A stretch of 64,000 bases of DNA, taken from contig NC_092200.1 in assembly GCF_043641665.1 (NCBI RefSeq), forward strand, positions 5,427,694-5,491,693, read 5' to 3'. The stretch's first letter is position 1, and every line of letters starts with the position of its first letter. The notes under the pieces are model-generated. The model did no database searches. It was given only the letters and a program-made list of their open reading frames with translations, and was not told where the DNA came from. Positions 52,799 to 64,000 of the stretch are shown here, piece after piece. The translations under genes were made by a program, and so were the position numbers. This DNA is from Enoplosus armatus. Its lineage: Eukaryota > Chordata > Actinopteri > Centrarchiformes > Enoplosidae.

Positions 52799-55700
52799 TC
52801 ACTGTTTGTTATCAAGTGTGCAATGTCTTTGTAGCTGGATGTGGTGCTGATTAATGTTTGGACTTTTGGCTCCGTTTGTGCAGGTACATTCAAGAACAGG
52901 CTTTGGTGGTCGAGCCAAAGTCACCTGGAAACACAGAGACACTTTGTTAAAGTCTTTATGCCTTAATTCAATATTTGCTGTAGTGAATGTGGCAGAATAC
53001 AAGCACATAAACTCCAAATGGTGTGTTGTACCTGAGGTTTGAGGACACGCAGCTCACTGTGAACTTTTCTAAACTTCTTCTCTAGTTCCAGATATTTCCC
53101 CTTAAGCTTCTCCCTGTCCCTCCGCTCCTTCAGAAAGTCTTCCTTGTAGACCTCGGCCTAAAAATGGACAACAAGGAAACATGATATGAGGATTCAAATG
53201 GGAATTTGGGCGAGTGCATTAAAGGAATAGTTCGACATTTTAGGAAATACACATATTTGCTTTCTTGCCGAGAGTTAGATGAGAAGATTGATACCACTCG
53301 CATGTCTCTAGGCTAAATATGAAGCAGCCGGTTAGCTTAGCTTAGCACAAAGACTGAAAACAGAGGGAAACAGCTAGCCTGGCTCCATCTGAAGGTTAAA
53401 AAAAGCCACCTACCAGCTCCTCTAAAGCTGATTGATTAACATGTTACATCTTGTTTGTTTAATGTGTGCCAGGAAACAGCTGCACTTAACCCCCTTAAAA
53501 CCACCATGTGTCATTTTTACTCTTTGTTTTTTGTGTGGATTAAGCAAGCAACATATAACATGTTAATCAGAGGTGCTGATGTATATTTGTTTCCTGTGGA
53601 CAGAGCCAGGCTAGCTGTTTCTCTCTGTTTCTAGTCTTTATGCTAAGCTAAGCTAACCACCTCTAGCCCGTAGCTTCATATTTAACGTACTGACATGAGA
53701 GTGGTATCAATCTTCTCACCTAACTCGGGGCAAGAAAGCGAATAAGCGTGTATAAAAATGCACGTATATGATGATGAACTAAGCTCACCTGATGTTTCCA
53801 GACATCCTGTAGTGTTTCATTGCTCACATCAAGAGGCTGGGCAGTCTGAAGTGCCTCCTCTAGAGCCTGTACAAACAAAGGAAAGCACCTGTAAATCCAC
53901 TGCTGTTGACTCGAATGTGGAGCCGTGTGGAAGTGAGGCGTGTTTCTGTTCCCTCGATCCGTAACAGCAGCATCGGTATCAGGACTCACCTTGTTCAGTC
54001 GTCTGATCTCCTCATGCTGATGCTGCCCTCTTCGGGTCAGAGTGCTGTTTCGCGCTCGCAGCTCTTTTGCCTCCTTTTCTGCTTTCAGTAACTCGGAGTT
54101 GACATCACCATCTCGAGTCTGTGAGAATTTTTTCACGAGGATCAAATTAATATTACACACATATCTCAGATTTAACACTGAAATGGCTATCTGGAATTAA
54201 AAAGTACCCATGAGCTCTCTTCATCTTTGACTTTCTTATAAAATTCTGCTTCTTCACTCATCTCCACTTCAAAGTGACTGTGACCTTGTTGCAGTGATGC
54301 TTTTAAATCCTGGACCTGAGCGTTAAAGACAAAAGAGGACACGCACTGAAATGACATACAAGTAAGTAGCAAACTAGTGCTGAATAAAACGATGAGTGGG
54401 ACCTTGAATGCGTCCCTTTCTTACCTTCTCTTTGTAGTACTGTCTCATGGTTTGGTACTCTTTTGCCCATTTCTCGTTAATAGAAAGAAGCTGAGTAAAA
54501 GAGAAAGAATCTTTTAAGTACTGAAAGCTACGTGTGTTTTGGGATGAATATAAATCTCAGTTCTGAAATGTACTCACCTCTTGCCTTTGCTCCTCCAAGA
54601 TAAGTATGTGTGCTTTCATTCTGACGTCTCTGCTGGCAGCCGACACCTCTGACTGAAGCAAATAAAAAGAGGAACTATTAAAAACGTAGCACACAGTATG
54701 CCCAATCATGCATGCAACTTCCTTTTACACTTTTTTGGAAGTTTTGCTCTGGAGTGTTTCCAGTAACATGAACACGGTCATTTCCTTGTGGTCAGGGAAT
54801 CAGACGGTGACAGCATAGGAATTAATAATTTTCTCTCAGACGTATCTTCCAGTGTTGCATCTGTTAATGTTACCTGGTCGTCTCCCGGCAGACTGTCGGG
54901 ACGACCAGCTGCAGCTGCGTGAAGATTTTGTCCGACGGAAAGGTCCGACACACAAACCTCATACCTGAAAACATTTAATCACATGGCTGAAAATGAATAT
55001 TTGGTATCATTTAGCCTTTTACTAACAGCATCAAGTAAAGTCATAGGACGTACTCTGCGTGCAGAAATAATACCTGATGAACATGATGCCTCACCTGTCT
55101 GTATTCGGCAGAGATGGATACAGTCTGTGGGTCCGACTGTTGTCTGTGGTGACAGTTTCACCGACCTGTGATCTCTCCACATGAGGCCTGTCTGTTGTGT
55201 TTTCATGTAGGGACTGTCAAAACACACAGGAGGACGTACATTATACATGACAGCCACTCTAACATCAGACTACGTAGATTACGGTAAGTGACACTGAAAC
55301 CTGGTGGTTTACAGGGGTTAAGGTGCCAACCATAAACCACAATGTCCCCAGTTCTTGTCTGGACCTTCGTTGTATTCCTCCGCTGTGACTATCTAACAAA
55401 GCCGTATAATGAAATCATAACAATCTAAAAAAAAAAAAAAAGAATAACTTAAATTATCTAGTGCTGAAAAAATCAATTAGTTCATTGACAGAAAAGTTTG
55501 ATAATCAATTAACTGTTTAAATTATTCATCAGGCAAAAATGTCAAACATCTGCTGGTACAAATGTGATGATTTGGTGCTTATATTTTATATCACTGTAAA
55601 TTAAATACACAAAACAGGCATTTTGAAGATTTAAACTTCTGCTCTTGTCACCTGCCATGGACATTTTTAATCAATCAAAGAATAATACTAGATTGAATTC

Positions 55701-56234
55701 ATTGAAAATGAAAATAATCATTTGTTGCAGGCGTGAACTTGTCTGATGGTACATTTCGGAGATGCTGTGCTGATGATGCAAGGTGCCATAGCGTGCTGAA
55801 AGTAGCACAACGTGACAGCTGACTCAAAGCCACAGAGGATGTTGATTATCCCCGCACAGTCACGTGGCTGCACGTGGAGCTCTCAGTTATCTTCACACCA
55901 CATAACTTCACAATAAACAGACATGGAAAGGGATCAAACATGGGCAGATATCTGTTGTTGTTGTTGTTGTTGTTGTTGATGAAGTATTGAACTGTCTACA
56001 CTGCACTTGAGAGCGACACCCGATTCAATTAAATAAAGAGAATATTTCCTGCATGCCCTGTTAGGAATCAGTCACATATCAACACACAAAATGCACAAAG
56101 AATAAACTCTTTGGCTCATGACTGCCAGTGGAGTAGGATTTATCAAAACTAAACCTAATAAAAGTTTTAAAATAACTTTATAAACATGCACATATAAAAC
56201 AATGAGTAAAAAACAAAATGATCAAGCTCACCAT
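52799..56234 (-). CDS. TNIP/ABIN-family coiled-coil protein
   Basis: Likely a TNFAIP3-interacting protein: a cytoplasmic adaptor that binds polyubiquitin and A20 and damps NF-kB signalling. Coding exons: 56234-56232 (ATG only), 55213-55095, 54964-54874, 54652-54578, 54490-54425, 54315-54208, 54118-53990, 53866-53789, 53157-53032, 52924-52799; total 921 nt, 306 aa. Residues 1-71 look disordered. A coiled coil runs about 72-265. Family motifs: ELLSINEKWAKEYQTMRQYY (about 96-115, compare TNIP1/3 LLxVNxQWDxxFRSMK), EEIRRLNKALEEAL (about 189-202), and the UBAN-type YKEDFLKERRDREKL (about 227-241; compare FEEDFQRERSDRER of TNIP1). The final exon gives a cysteine-containing tail (PPKPVLECTCTN...CTLDNKQ). 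The motifs resemble TNIP1 and TNIP3 more than TNIP2, and the length is near TNIP3 (about 325 aa), but I cannot fix the orthologue. The gene is tail-to-tail with the esterase, with stops 62 bp apart. Confidence 0.8.
53221..53757. repeat. Palindromic MITE-like element
   Basis: The left arm starts aaaggaatagttcgacattt and includes cttgccgagagttagatgag, aagattgataccactc and ggttagcttagcttagcac. The right arm repeats these inverted: gctaagctaagctaacc, gagagtggtatcaatcttct, caagaaagcgaataagc. The extreme right end is truncated. It fills most of the 631-bp intron before the penultimate TNIP-like exon. Other copies: 1-230 and 57850-58380. Confidence 0.75.
55460..55731. repeat. Dispersed TAATCG-rich repeat, copy 3
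   Basis: Starts gtgctgaaaaaatcaattag and ends aatcatttgttgcag; diverged relative of the copies at 21029 and 28277. It lies in the first intron of the TNIP-like gene. Confidence 0.5.
55955..55979. repeat. (TTG)n microsatellite
   Basis: Eight TTG units in the first intron of the TNIP-like gene. Confidence 0.9.
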
Positions 56235-56460
56235 ATTGTTATTTTCTGGGGGTCCTCGACACGTGCTGATCCCACAAAAGCTGTGATTTGAAGCACTGAC
56301 TGGCTCCGCGCCTTAGTTATACTGAGGATCCCGCGTGACGTGGCAAAACCAGCGTCGTCCAATCAGCTGCCTCCGCGGATTCCCTCCGCGGGTCGCCGCT
56401 GACGGACTCTGTCGAAGGAAAGGAAAGTACAAGAGGCTCAGCGGCAGCACGAGCGGTAAT
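56235..56460 (-). promoter_or_regulatory. 5' UTR and promoter of the TNIP-like gene
   Basis: GC-richer stretch directly upstream of the ATG with several CpGs (about 56300-56450), in contrast to AT-rich flanks. The transcription start cannot be placed. Confidence 0.35.
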
Positions 56461-56529
56461 TAACGAAGTGTTGATGGTATGAATCATGACGAAGAGAAAA
56501 GTCTGAGTCCTCACTGCAAGAAATGACAC

Positions 56530-59500
56530 ACCTTAAGTCTGACTGATGTTCAGAAAGTTTTTATTTGACTTATTTAGTTTTATTTCAATGACTGACGTTT
56601 CTCAGTAGTTTCCTTGTAATACTTGTCTTTTCTTTACTTGATTTTTATTGTTGTCAGCTGCCATTAATAATACAATTGATTCAGAAATATTCATGTAAAT
56701 TAATAAAATATGTCATATAGGCTATGAGGCCTAAGGACAAAATAGAATTTTAAATAACCCATAAATGAATAAAATGAAATATATTCAAATAAAATAGAAA
56801 TAACTTTTAATGAACACCACCAAGCCAGAAATAATTAGTTCCATTAGTGCTGGTGGGGGCTATATTTTGGACAATGTTTTAATGACAGGAAATAAAGGTT
56901 ATTAAGTGGACTATACACTGTGACTAAATCAAGTCTTTAATAATTCTGCAGTATCTTTATACAAGGCGGGATATTTAAGGACATTAATAAAAATATGAGT
57001 GTTTCACGATTTCAATTATTGTTTCAGTCAAGTGAGATTTACAAAATAAAATACCAGTAAAGTGAGACACAGGCTTGTCTACTTGTGGACTTAAGTTGGA
57101 GATGTATGCTATAATCCTAGTCATTTTTTACAGCGGGCAGCCGGCTGTGTAACTGGGTGGGTGAACTGCACACAACCGGAAGTAGACACTGATATCAAAA
57201 TGAAACCGTCCAAGAAAAAAAACCCTCTTCATTAACGTGCTGCGGGTAATGGGAAACTCACACATCTCGCAGGCTTATCATGTTACTCAATCTCCTGACA
57301 GCCTGTTCTCAAAGGTGTTGACTCAGAGCGGACTTGTTTCAGGGAAGAAGGAGAGGGGAAAATACGTCACTGCTCCTCCTCCAGTAACCGGCAGCCGGTG
57401 CAGGGGACTCGACCCTGATTCTTTCTCACACAAACCTGTGTTTCCACATTTCTTCACTTACAAGGACCACCCTTCTCTTCCTGGTTGAAAAAAAAAAAAA
57501 ATCACCCCAAAATAACATATTTTCTCACCTTTTTTTTTTTTTTTTTCTTTACAGTAAAGTGCATGGATTTTTTTTGTTGTTGCCGTGGGAGCTTCCACCT
57601 CCATTCATTTTAGCAAATGTTGGGGAGGTTTCAGCAGGGCATTCTGGGATATCCCACTTCACCAAGAGGACTATTTTGAGTCTTTTAAATTTAAAAATAA
57701 AGGAGACAGTCCTCCCCAATAGGGATGCTTTCGATATGTCAGAGAAAAACAAGACAGTTGAGTGCTGAAGCCAATGCAGATGCAAATCACTGCATTGCTA
57801 CAAGAAGATATGCTATTCTTTATATTTAAATATGACGCTACAGCCAGGAGAGGTAGCTTAGCTTAGCACAAAGACTGAAAGAAGAGGGAAACAGCTAGCT
57901 TGGCGCAGGAGGAGACACCAGGAAGTCACTGGCCCTGTGGTCGTTTTTACACACAAACAACATATAATGTGCTAAAGCTAGCTGTTTCCTCCTGTTGTAG
58001 CTAAGCTAAGCTAAGCACCTGTTGGCTATAGCTTCATATTTATCATACAGACAGAGTGGTATCGTCTTCCCATCGATACCACTCTCATGTCTGTGCGGTA
58101 AATACGAAGTTACCACCAACAACCAGTTAGTTTAGCTTAGCTTAGCTTAGCATAAAGACTGGAAACGGGGAAAACAGCTAATAGCTAGAAACAGCTACAA
58201 GGACTCTAGCCCATAACCAACTGTCACAATGTGTTGTTTTTACACTTTTTGTACAAAATAAACAATATAATGTGTTAATTTACAGCTACTGATTATTTTT
58301 ACATTACACCAGGCTAGATGTTTCCCTCTGTTTCCAGTCTTTAAGCTAAGCTAACCGCCTGCTCAAATGTCTGCATACTTTAGTTTTAAGTGTTTTAAGC
58401 CCTCAAAATAACTACTGGTATGTTTGGAACACATTTTGCTTGATTGACAGGACACATTTTCTGGCTAGTACTTGATAGAAACCAGTGGTAAACCCACACC
58501 CAGACTTTAAATATTCCCTTCTCAAAAACTAGTTACGCATTGGTTATGTAGACAGACAAAACTATGTGAGTTATTTCAGCTTTTAACTAGCTAACATTAA
58601 CCTTCTTGTCAAACGATGGATGTCAGGGGTAAAGTGTTTAAGCCAGATAATAGATTAAATTCAATTCAATAATCAAGTCCATGATAGATGAATGTGTGGA
58701 AATGTAAGACTATGTTTCACTGTAACCACATTAACACATATTATTATTGACAGGTTATTATTAGTAGTGTTGTGTTAGTGGCAGCGGCAGTGACTAAAAC
58801 TGTGACGATATTTACCGACATTACAGTACGAGTCAGAGTACCCCATGTTGTGGTTTTACAGAGGGGGCCCTCTTCATGTAACACCTGTGCAGTGAGAACC
58901 CCCGGACCTCTCTTCCCAGCACCGACACAGCCAGTTTACGGTACGTGTGACACAGCAGCAAGTCACTAGAAAGGAAAGAGGTTATTACTGTGCTCGACGA
59001 GCCTCCTTCTTCCTGCCTCAACAATCTCACACTTCACTCTTTAAGTTCCTGTCTGCGTCGCCATACGTACGCCTTTGATTCCCACATGATAGATAAGACA
59101 TTTTGTGGCCAACGCCTACAAATATAGAACCAAAAGCAGGTGTGATATTCTTTTTCTTTTTTAAGAGCACTTTCTATTCTATCCGGTGGTTTAGTGGTTT
59201 TGTATATTTGCATACACCTTCGTCTAACCTTAGACAGCAGGTTCTTTTTCACGTGAATCAAAAAAGAAAGTAAAAATGGTGCGTTTATTATAAGTAATTC
59301 TAGGAGTTTTTGCGGCTGTGTGGTTTGAGAGAAGTGCCCACAAAACACATTGAATTACTTCATAGAAAGCAACACTAAGGAGGAATTTACTTTTATTTAG
59401 GATTACCTTTCAAAGTTTTACACACCCCTTACTTGTTTTCTTGTTTAAATCAAACCAGACAAACCAGATAGTTTATTTAAGTACACAAAACTGTCAAACA

Positions 59501-59630
59501 TGCACATGCATAAGCGCCTCAAGATCATTTCACACAGTCATTATCAAATTTAACAACACATGTCACATATATCACATGATAACACATTCATATTTTCCAA
59601 ATAAGAATCAGTTGATAGCAGGACTGATTT
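56530..59630. other. Intergenic between TNIP-like gene and cd38-like gene
   Basis: No gene recognised. Contains A/T homopolymer runs near 57487 and 57532, repeat copies at 57850-58380, and AT-rich sequence. The open frames at 57237-57488 and 57549-57785 have no family resemblance. Confidence 0.5.
57850..58380. repeat. Two joined copies of the palindromic repeat
   Basis: Left-arm words (gcttagcttagcacaaagactg at about 57857, and gcttagcttagcataaagactg at about 58138) and right-arm words (gctaagctaagctaagcacc at about 58001, ctttaagctaagctaacc at about 58340) each occur twice. The order suggests two copies in tandem or a nested insertion. Confidence 0.6.
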
Positions 59631-59636
59631 TTTATT
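59631..59636 (-). terminator. Candidate polyadenylation signal of the cd38-like gene
   Basis: AATAAA on the minus strand, 235 nt after the stop codon. Confidence 0.45.
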
Positions 59637-59870
59637 GAAATCAAGAAACATTTTTAAAAAGGAGTGAGGGAAAAAAAGCGTCCCAATCGGAAGTGTTTTG
59701 TTTAAAAAATAAACGAATGCACTGATTGAATCTGTATATAATGACAATTCAGATATTTCAGGTCAAAAGGAATTTAATCTGCCAAACGTATGATAGCACA
59801 CTGAAAAGAAATCAAAAGAAACTCAAGACAAATCTATTTTTTTTGGCTGCTTTTTGTTGTGTCTTCACCT

Positions 59871-61984
59871 TCACCAGCAGGTTCCACAGGGTTTGTTTTC
59901 TGCTATGCAGTTCTGGATGTGAGATCTACAGTGGAACAAAATAACAAGAAATGTACTGCGTGAAGACACCAACATACATGTATTTGCGTGACCAAAAGAG
60001 ATGAACGGCAGTGAACTTACGCAGTCACTGCCTTGCAAGTACAACCAATTCCATGATGCAGGTCCTTCCGTAAATTCTGAAGAGATTCACAGTCACAGTT
60101 TTTCCTGAATAAAAGAAATGTAGGGAGGATACAGAAAAACAATTGCTTTATTATCAGTTTACTGTTAATACTTTTTAAAAAGCAGTGTGGCAAAATAAAA
60201 AAATCTTACTGGTCAGTGAGCAGAATAACGCTGAGGTGCGTCACCTTGGAGTGATGGAGTTGTGGAATCTCAACTCTTGCAAGGACACTAACAGCAAAAA
60301 CAGAAGAGCAACATCTAGAGGGACTCCATCAAAGCTCTTACATAAAGTATACGTAAAGGGCTGAGCAACTTCTTACATAAAGAATTTATCTGGGATGTAT
60401 TTATCTGAAAGGTAGAAGAGGTAATACTGCACATCTGAACATCATAATGCTGTTGAGTTTAACCTCACTGTTTCATTTGAATTGTTAGCGTACAGAACTG
60501 AAACAATGAAAAACCATATACTGTTGGAGTACACTATCCTGGTGCTTGGTCAACAAGGTTTGGTTTGATTCCAGATTCTTGCTGACGTCCTTAGTGCCAC
60601 TGTCATTTTTGCATTTTGTCAACATGGTGAGTGTAGTGCTGCTTACCTGTCAGGACTGTATGGTTCGTCTAGGCCACCATCTAGCATTACTGTGACTTCA
60701 CCGCTTGCGTGTGCTGCAAACTACAGACATAAGAATATGATGGTGACGTGTTAAAGAAATAAAGAAATATAACTGTGAATGTATGAGAGGGCTCCTCTGA
60801 ATGTCTACTCTCCCCCACCCTCAAGTGAACAGGTAAATAATGTGAAACCACACCCATGTGCCAATTACGGCAAGTGATAATAACCAATAAGAATGTGTGC
60901 ATCCTAAACAAATATCAAACAACACAGGCTAAATACACATTTTGGCTCCTACACCTAAACCTAGTGATTTCCTGTTGGTCACTTACCCGAGCAGAAGCTC
61001 TACTCCAGAATGAACTAACAGGGTTGATCGTGCAGCGTTCGCAACGATAAGTGAATGTTGCTAGAATAACAGACAGAGAACGTGTTTATAAATGTTGTCA
61101 CTGTTGAAGCTTCAGCCTTTAATCATCCACTGGGCACCAGTTGTTTCACACTGAACAGCGTATCAAATTGAAACGAACTGGTCTTAAATTTGTCACCAGA
61201 TGTTACACATACGGTTTAATGACAGCTGACACTTTTTGTCTGTGTTATTGTAAACGTGATTACTGTATTTTGCTCTATTTCATGCATGCAAGTTGGTTGG
61301 TATTGATCTGATCCAAACTGAAACCAGGTGCCTTACCCCTGCTGCCCTCCTGTCCACACCAGCTCTGTCCATCCAGCACATATCCCAACAAAGTGTCCTC
61401 CAGGATGAAAAAACAATCTCTCTTCTTCGTGAACTCACGGACCAAATCTTTTGTTTTGCTCCAGAGCATTGTCTAACCCCCAAAAACAATATTACATTGT
61501 TAATTATTTATTACATTACTCTTGCATTATGAAGCTTAATAATGTGCAAAAAGTCGTGTGATCATGGATGTTTACCATGGAGGCAGGATGAGTGAAGGGG
61601 GTATCATTCAAGACTGGATCATAGTCTTTCTCAGGAAAGTTACATGACTCCTTCCCTACATAGGCTTGTTCAAAGGCAGCCAATGTCTTTTCACAGCTGG
61701 AAAATAAATGTAAGTGTGAAGTAGATAAGACCATTATTTCCCATAATGGATAACATTGTTTCTTGTTAGTGCAAAAATAACATTTATTCAAATGGAAACA
61801 GCTTTAACTGTAAATATGTAGAGGCTTACATTTGTCTTTCCTGCGGGAACTCCTCACATCTCTGCATGAATGTCTCCCTGAACTTGCCTGTTCGAGGAGA
61901 GAGCAGCACCGCTGGTGGAACCACAACCACGATGACCACAGTGGTGACGGCAACACCGATGGCAATGGCATGTGTAACCTTCAT
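59871..61984 (-). CDS. cd38: ADP-ribosyl cyclase, CD38/BST1 family
   Basis: Ectoenzyme that converts NAD to cyclic ADP-ribose and ADP-ribose, calcium-mobilising messengers. Coding exons: 61984-61830, 61696-61576, 61472-61337, 61060-60987, 60720-60647, 60287-60210, 60104-60021, 59925-59871; total 777 nt, 258 aa, eight exons as in human CD38 (300 aa). A five-residue tail (MKVTH) precedes a type II signal anchor (residues 6-28). Catalytic residues are all present: Trp96 (MLWSK; human W125), Glu117 (LEDTLLGY; E146), Trp156 (NPVSSFW; W189), Glu193 (ARVEIPQL; E226). Cysteines at 43, 53, 70, 131, 144, 147 and the C-terminal group match most family disulfides, but the partners equivalent to human C119 and C201 are Ala90 and Ser168. 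The protein ends CGTCW without a GPI signal, which argues against a BST1-type anchor, although VEIPQL and SSFWSRAS look BST1-like. A possible exon at about 60378-60413 was rejected because it puts a stop in frame. Confidence 0.9.
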
Positions 61985-62076
61985 TTAAAAGCCCCTTCTG
62001 TCAAATAAAAGCTCTGAGGAAGCTTTGATCTCAAGAGTTGCTTTGTAGGAGTGCACCGGCTACTTGTGGTCAGGGG

Positions 62077-62084
62077 TTTAAATA
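62077..62084 (-). promoter_or_regulatory. TATA-like box of the cd38-like gene
   Basis: TATTTAAA on the minus strand, about 95 bp upstream of the ATG, consistent with a start site near 62050 and a short 5' UTR. Confidence 0.35.
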
Positions 62085-62089
62085 CTTTA

Positions 62090-63290
62090 AAATGTCAGCT
62101 TGATTGCTTTCACTTTCACCTTTTTTTGGCTGACTAGGCAGGTGAGTGGGTTAATAATATACAGTATATGGTCCTTTTGTATATTTAGGAGCTACGTTTG
62201 TTGGGTATAGTTAAAAGAAAAATGCTCATCAGCAGCTGGCAGATGATCAGGGGCTATAATTCAAGAGCTCTTTAAAGGCCATGGGCTATCCATGAAACCC
62301 TCGACTCGGTTGTGATCACAACATGTAAAGCTTCAGTTGCAAACTTCGTATCTGGCTGGATGTTTTGAGGCTTTACATTCAGGAAAAATGCCTGTAAAAT
62401 GCAAAAAAAGCCAGAGAGAACGACAGCACTGTGTTTCAAACTATTTAATAAAAATGAGAGTAAGGGGAATATTTAACTTCTTATTTTTATGCACAAGATT
62501 CTTTTCTCTGTCTGTGCAAGTCCAGTGAAACCCTCTTAACGAAAGGATTTGGATCAGGTCCACAATGGATCCTTGACTTTTGATCCTTGATTTCTTTTAT
62601 TACTTTATGTAATAGCAGCTCCTTCCTGATAGAAATGTAACTTTAGTACCAAGTGTTTGTTCTTTTTATCGTCACATAAAGGGTCCCGCTAACATAATCC
62701 GCCTCCACAGAAATTATTGTAACACATACTTAACAAACCTGTACACCACCATCTTTGCTTTTTCCTATTGAAGACGTCAACAATACAACCGTTTATTAAG
62801 ACAGTGATGTTGCCACATGCTAATTCTGCAAACTAGCACACGCAATGCAGTGACATGACGTGACATGACAATGTGAATTCCAAGAGCTCTTCTTTGCATC
62901 TCTTCAATGCAAAAATACAAAATAAAAACAAAAAATGTTGAATAGAATGATCCTGCTGATCATTTCTTAACACAAAGATAAATTGAATTGGTACAATGAA
63001 TGTTACATAATATGTGGATTCTCTGAATATGCCTTCCTAGTGTTGCACTGAGGTGATAACTGTCTAATATTTAACTCAATTATTGTAAAAAAATAATCTA
63101 CAACCACATCTCAGGTCTTCATCCAGTGAATGGAGCTGTCACGGGAACTATTGGTGTATAAATGGGAGATCTCTGTTCAAGTTTAAGTGCATTTCATTTT
63201 CTGTCCTTTTATTTTGATGCTTCATGTAACACAGGCAATTATTATCACACTTAAGAATCCAAAGGCAATTTCACAACCTCATATTTCAAC
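62090..63290. other. Spacer between the two cyclase genes
   Basis: About 1.2 kb of AT-rich sequence with no recognisable exon or repeat family. Confidence 0.5.
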
Positions 63291-63292
63291 AT

Positions 63293-63298
63293 TTTATT
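63293..63298 (-). terminator. Candidate polyadenylation signal of the second cyclase gene
   Basis: AATAAA on the minus strand, about 340 nt after the stop codon at 63640. Confidence 0.35.
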
Positions 63299-63639
63299 TA
63301 AAAACATTTCAAATTCTGCCACCAGGTAGGAGCGAGATCATCAGTTGAACATTAGATTAGATAGCAGCGCTGGTGTTTGACCCTACAGCACCCAAACTTG
63401 ACACTTGGTAAAAAGCTTCCCCATCACACACAACCGTTTCTCTACAAAATACAAAGGTGCATTGTCATTAAAAATGGAATTTGGCATTTATATAAAAAGA
63501 CATTTCACATTAAGTCAAACTGGCCCACAGGTACAAAAATATTACACTTTATAATAGCACATTAGTTCATTTAGAAATGAAAACAAATATCTTTTATAGC
63601 TGGTTAATGTTGTGTCTGAAGTATAATATGAACACATCT

Positions 63640-64000
63640 TCACCAACAGGATCCACAGGGTTTCTCTGGGTTGGAGCTGCACTCCTGGATCTGAGCTCTG
63701 CAGAGAGAGAGACACAAAGTCGGTTTACTGCGCGAGGACAGAAACATACATGTGGTCACGTCCTCTCACACAAACATGCTGCACTTACTCAGACACTTCC
63801 TTGCAGTTATATTTTATTCCTTCACTCAGCTCTTTCTGTAAATCCTTTAAAGATGCATTCGTGCAGTTTGTCCTGAAGAGGAAACAGAAAACTTTAGGAT
63901 CAATGTTCACAGTTATGAGTTTCTGAACATACAGAACATGTATGCTTATCTCATTCAAAATCAACAACAACAAAAAGGACATTAGTGTTGTAGAAGTCTG
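63640..64000 (-). CDS. Second CD38/BST1-family cyclase, 3' end only
   Basis: Two terminal coding exons are visible: 63872-63789 (84 nt) and 63697-63640 (58 nt including the stop). They correspond in length and phase to the last two exons of the gene at 59871 (84 and 55 nt). The protein reads TNCTNASLKDLQKELSEG...YNCKEVSE then AQIQECSSNPEKPCGSCW, against SLQNLRKDLHHGIGCTCKAV and SHIQNCIAENKPCGTCW in the neighbour. Same orientation and spacing point to tandem duplication. The rest lies beyond the right edge, so the active site cannot be judged. Confidence 0.85.

Noticed and set aside
60378..60413. Extra cd38 exon encoding DKYIPDKFF
   Set aside because: Given the phase 2 end of the previous exon it starts with a stop codon. 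Skipping it joins SPDSVLARVE in frame, matching the family.

Overview
The window is vertebrate nuclear DNA, most likely from a perciform-type teleost. It holds intron-split genes with GT-AG junctions, long AT-rich introns, many microsatellites and several dispersed palindromic repeats typical of fish genomes. I rebuilt the exon chains by hand. Each of the seven complete genes closes into one open frame whose length fits its family: 1421, 206, 602, 493, 550, 306 and 258 residues. An eighth gene is cut by the right edge.

Layout. 1-2.0 kb: no gene recognised; the right arm of a palindromic repeat lies at the edge. 2.1-10.6 kb (minus): cdk13, 14 coding exons. 14.9-18.3 kb (minus): rala, a complete Ras-like GTPase. 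18.5-23.8 kb (plus): a short MED1-like Mediator subunit, head-to-head with rala. 25.7-47.2 kb (plus): fbxl7, four coding exons with a 14.6-kb second intron that holds no gene I can recognise. 48.3-52.7 kb (plus): a CES2-type carboxylesterase, 13 coding exons. 52.8-56.3 kb (minus): a TNIP/ABIN-family coiled-coil gene, tail-to-tail with the esterase. 59.9-62.0 kb (minus): a CD38/BST1-family ADP-ribosyl cyclase. 63.6-64.0 kb (minus): the 3' end of a second, tandem cyclase gene.

How the genes relate. CDK13 (with cyclin K) and Mediator subunit 1 both act on RNA polymerase II transcription. In human, CDK13 lies near RALA, while its paralogue CDK12 sits next to MED1. This window has CDK13, RALA and a MED1-type gene together, which suggests an old CDK12/13-MED1 linkage kept after genome duplication. 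The other genes (F-box ligase adaptor, ER esterase, NF-kB-pathway adaptor, NAD-consuming ectoenzymes) show no evident shared pathway.

I did not find a new system. The points most worth a second look are the MED1-like protein without the long C-terminal tail, the CD38-like enzyme lacking both partners of one disulfide, the GQSAG nucleophile elbow and GC-AG intron of the esterase, and the start codon of the TNIP gene lying directly on a splice junction. All identities rest on recalled family sequences; no search was run.
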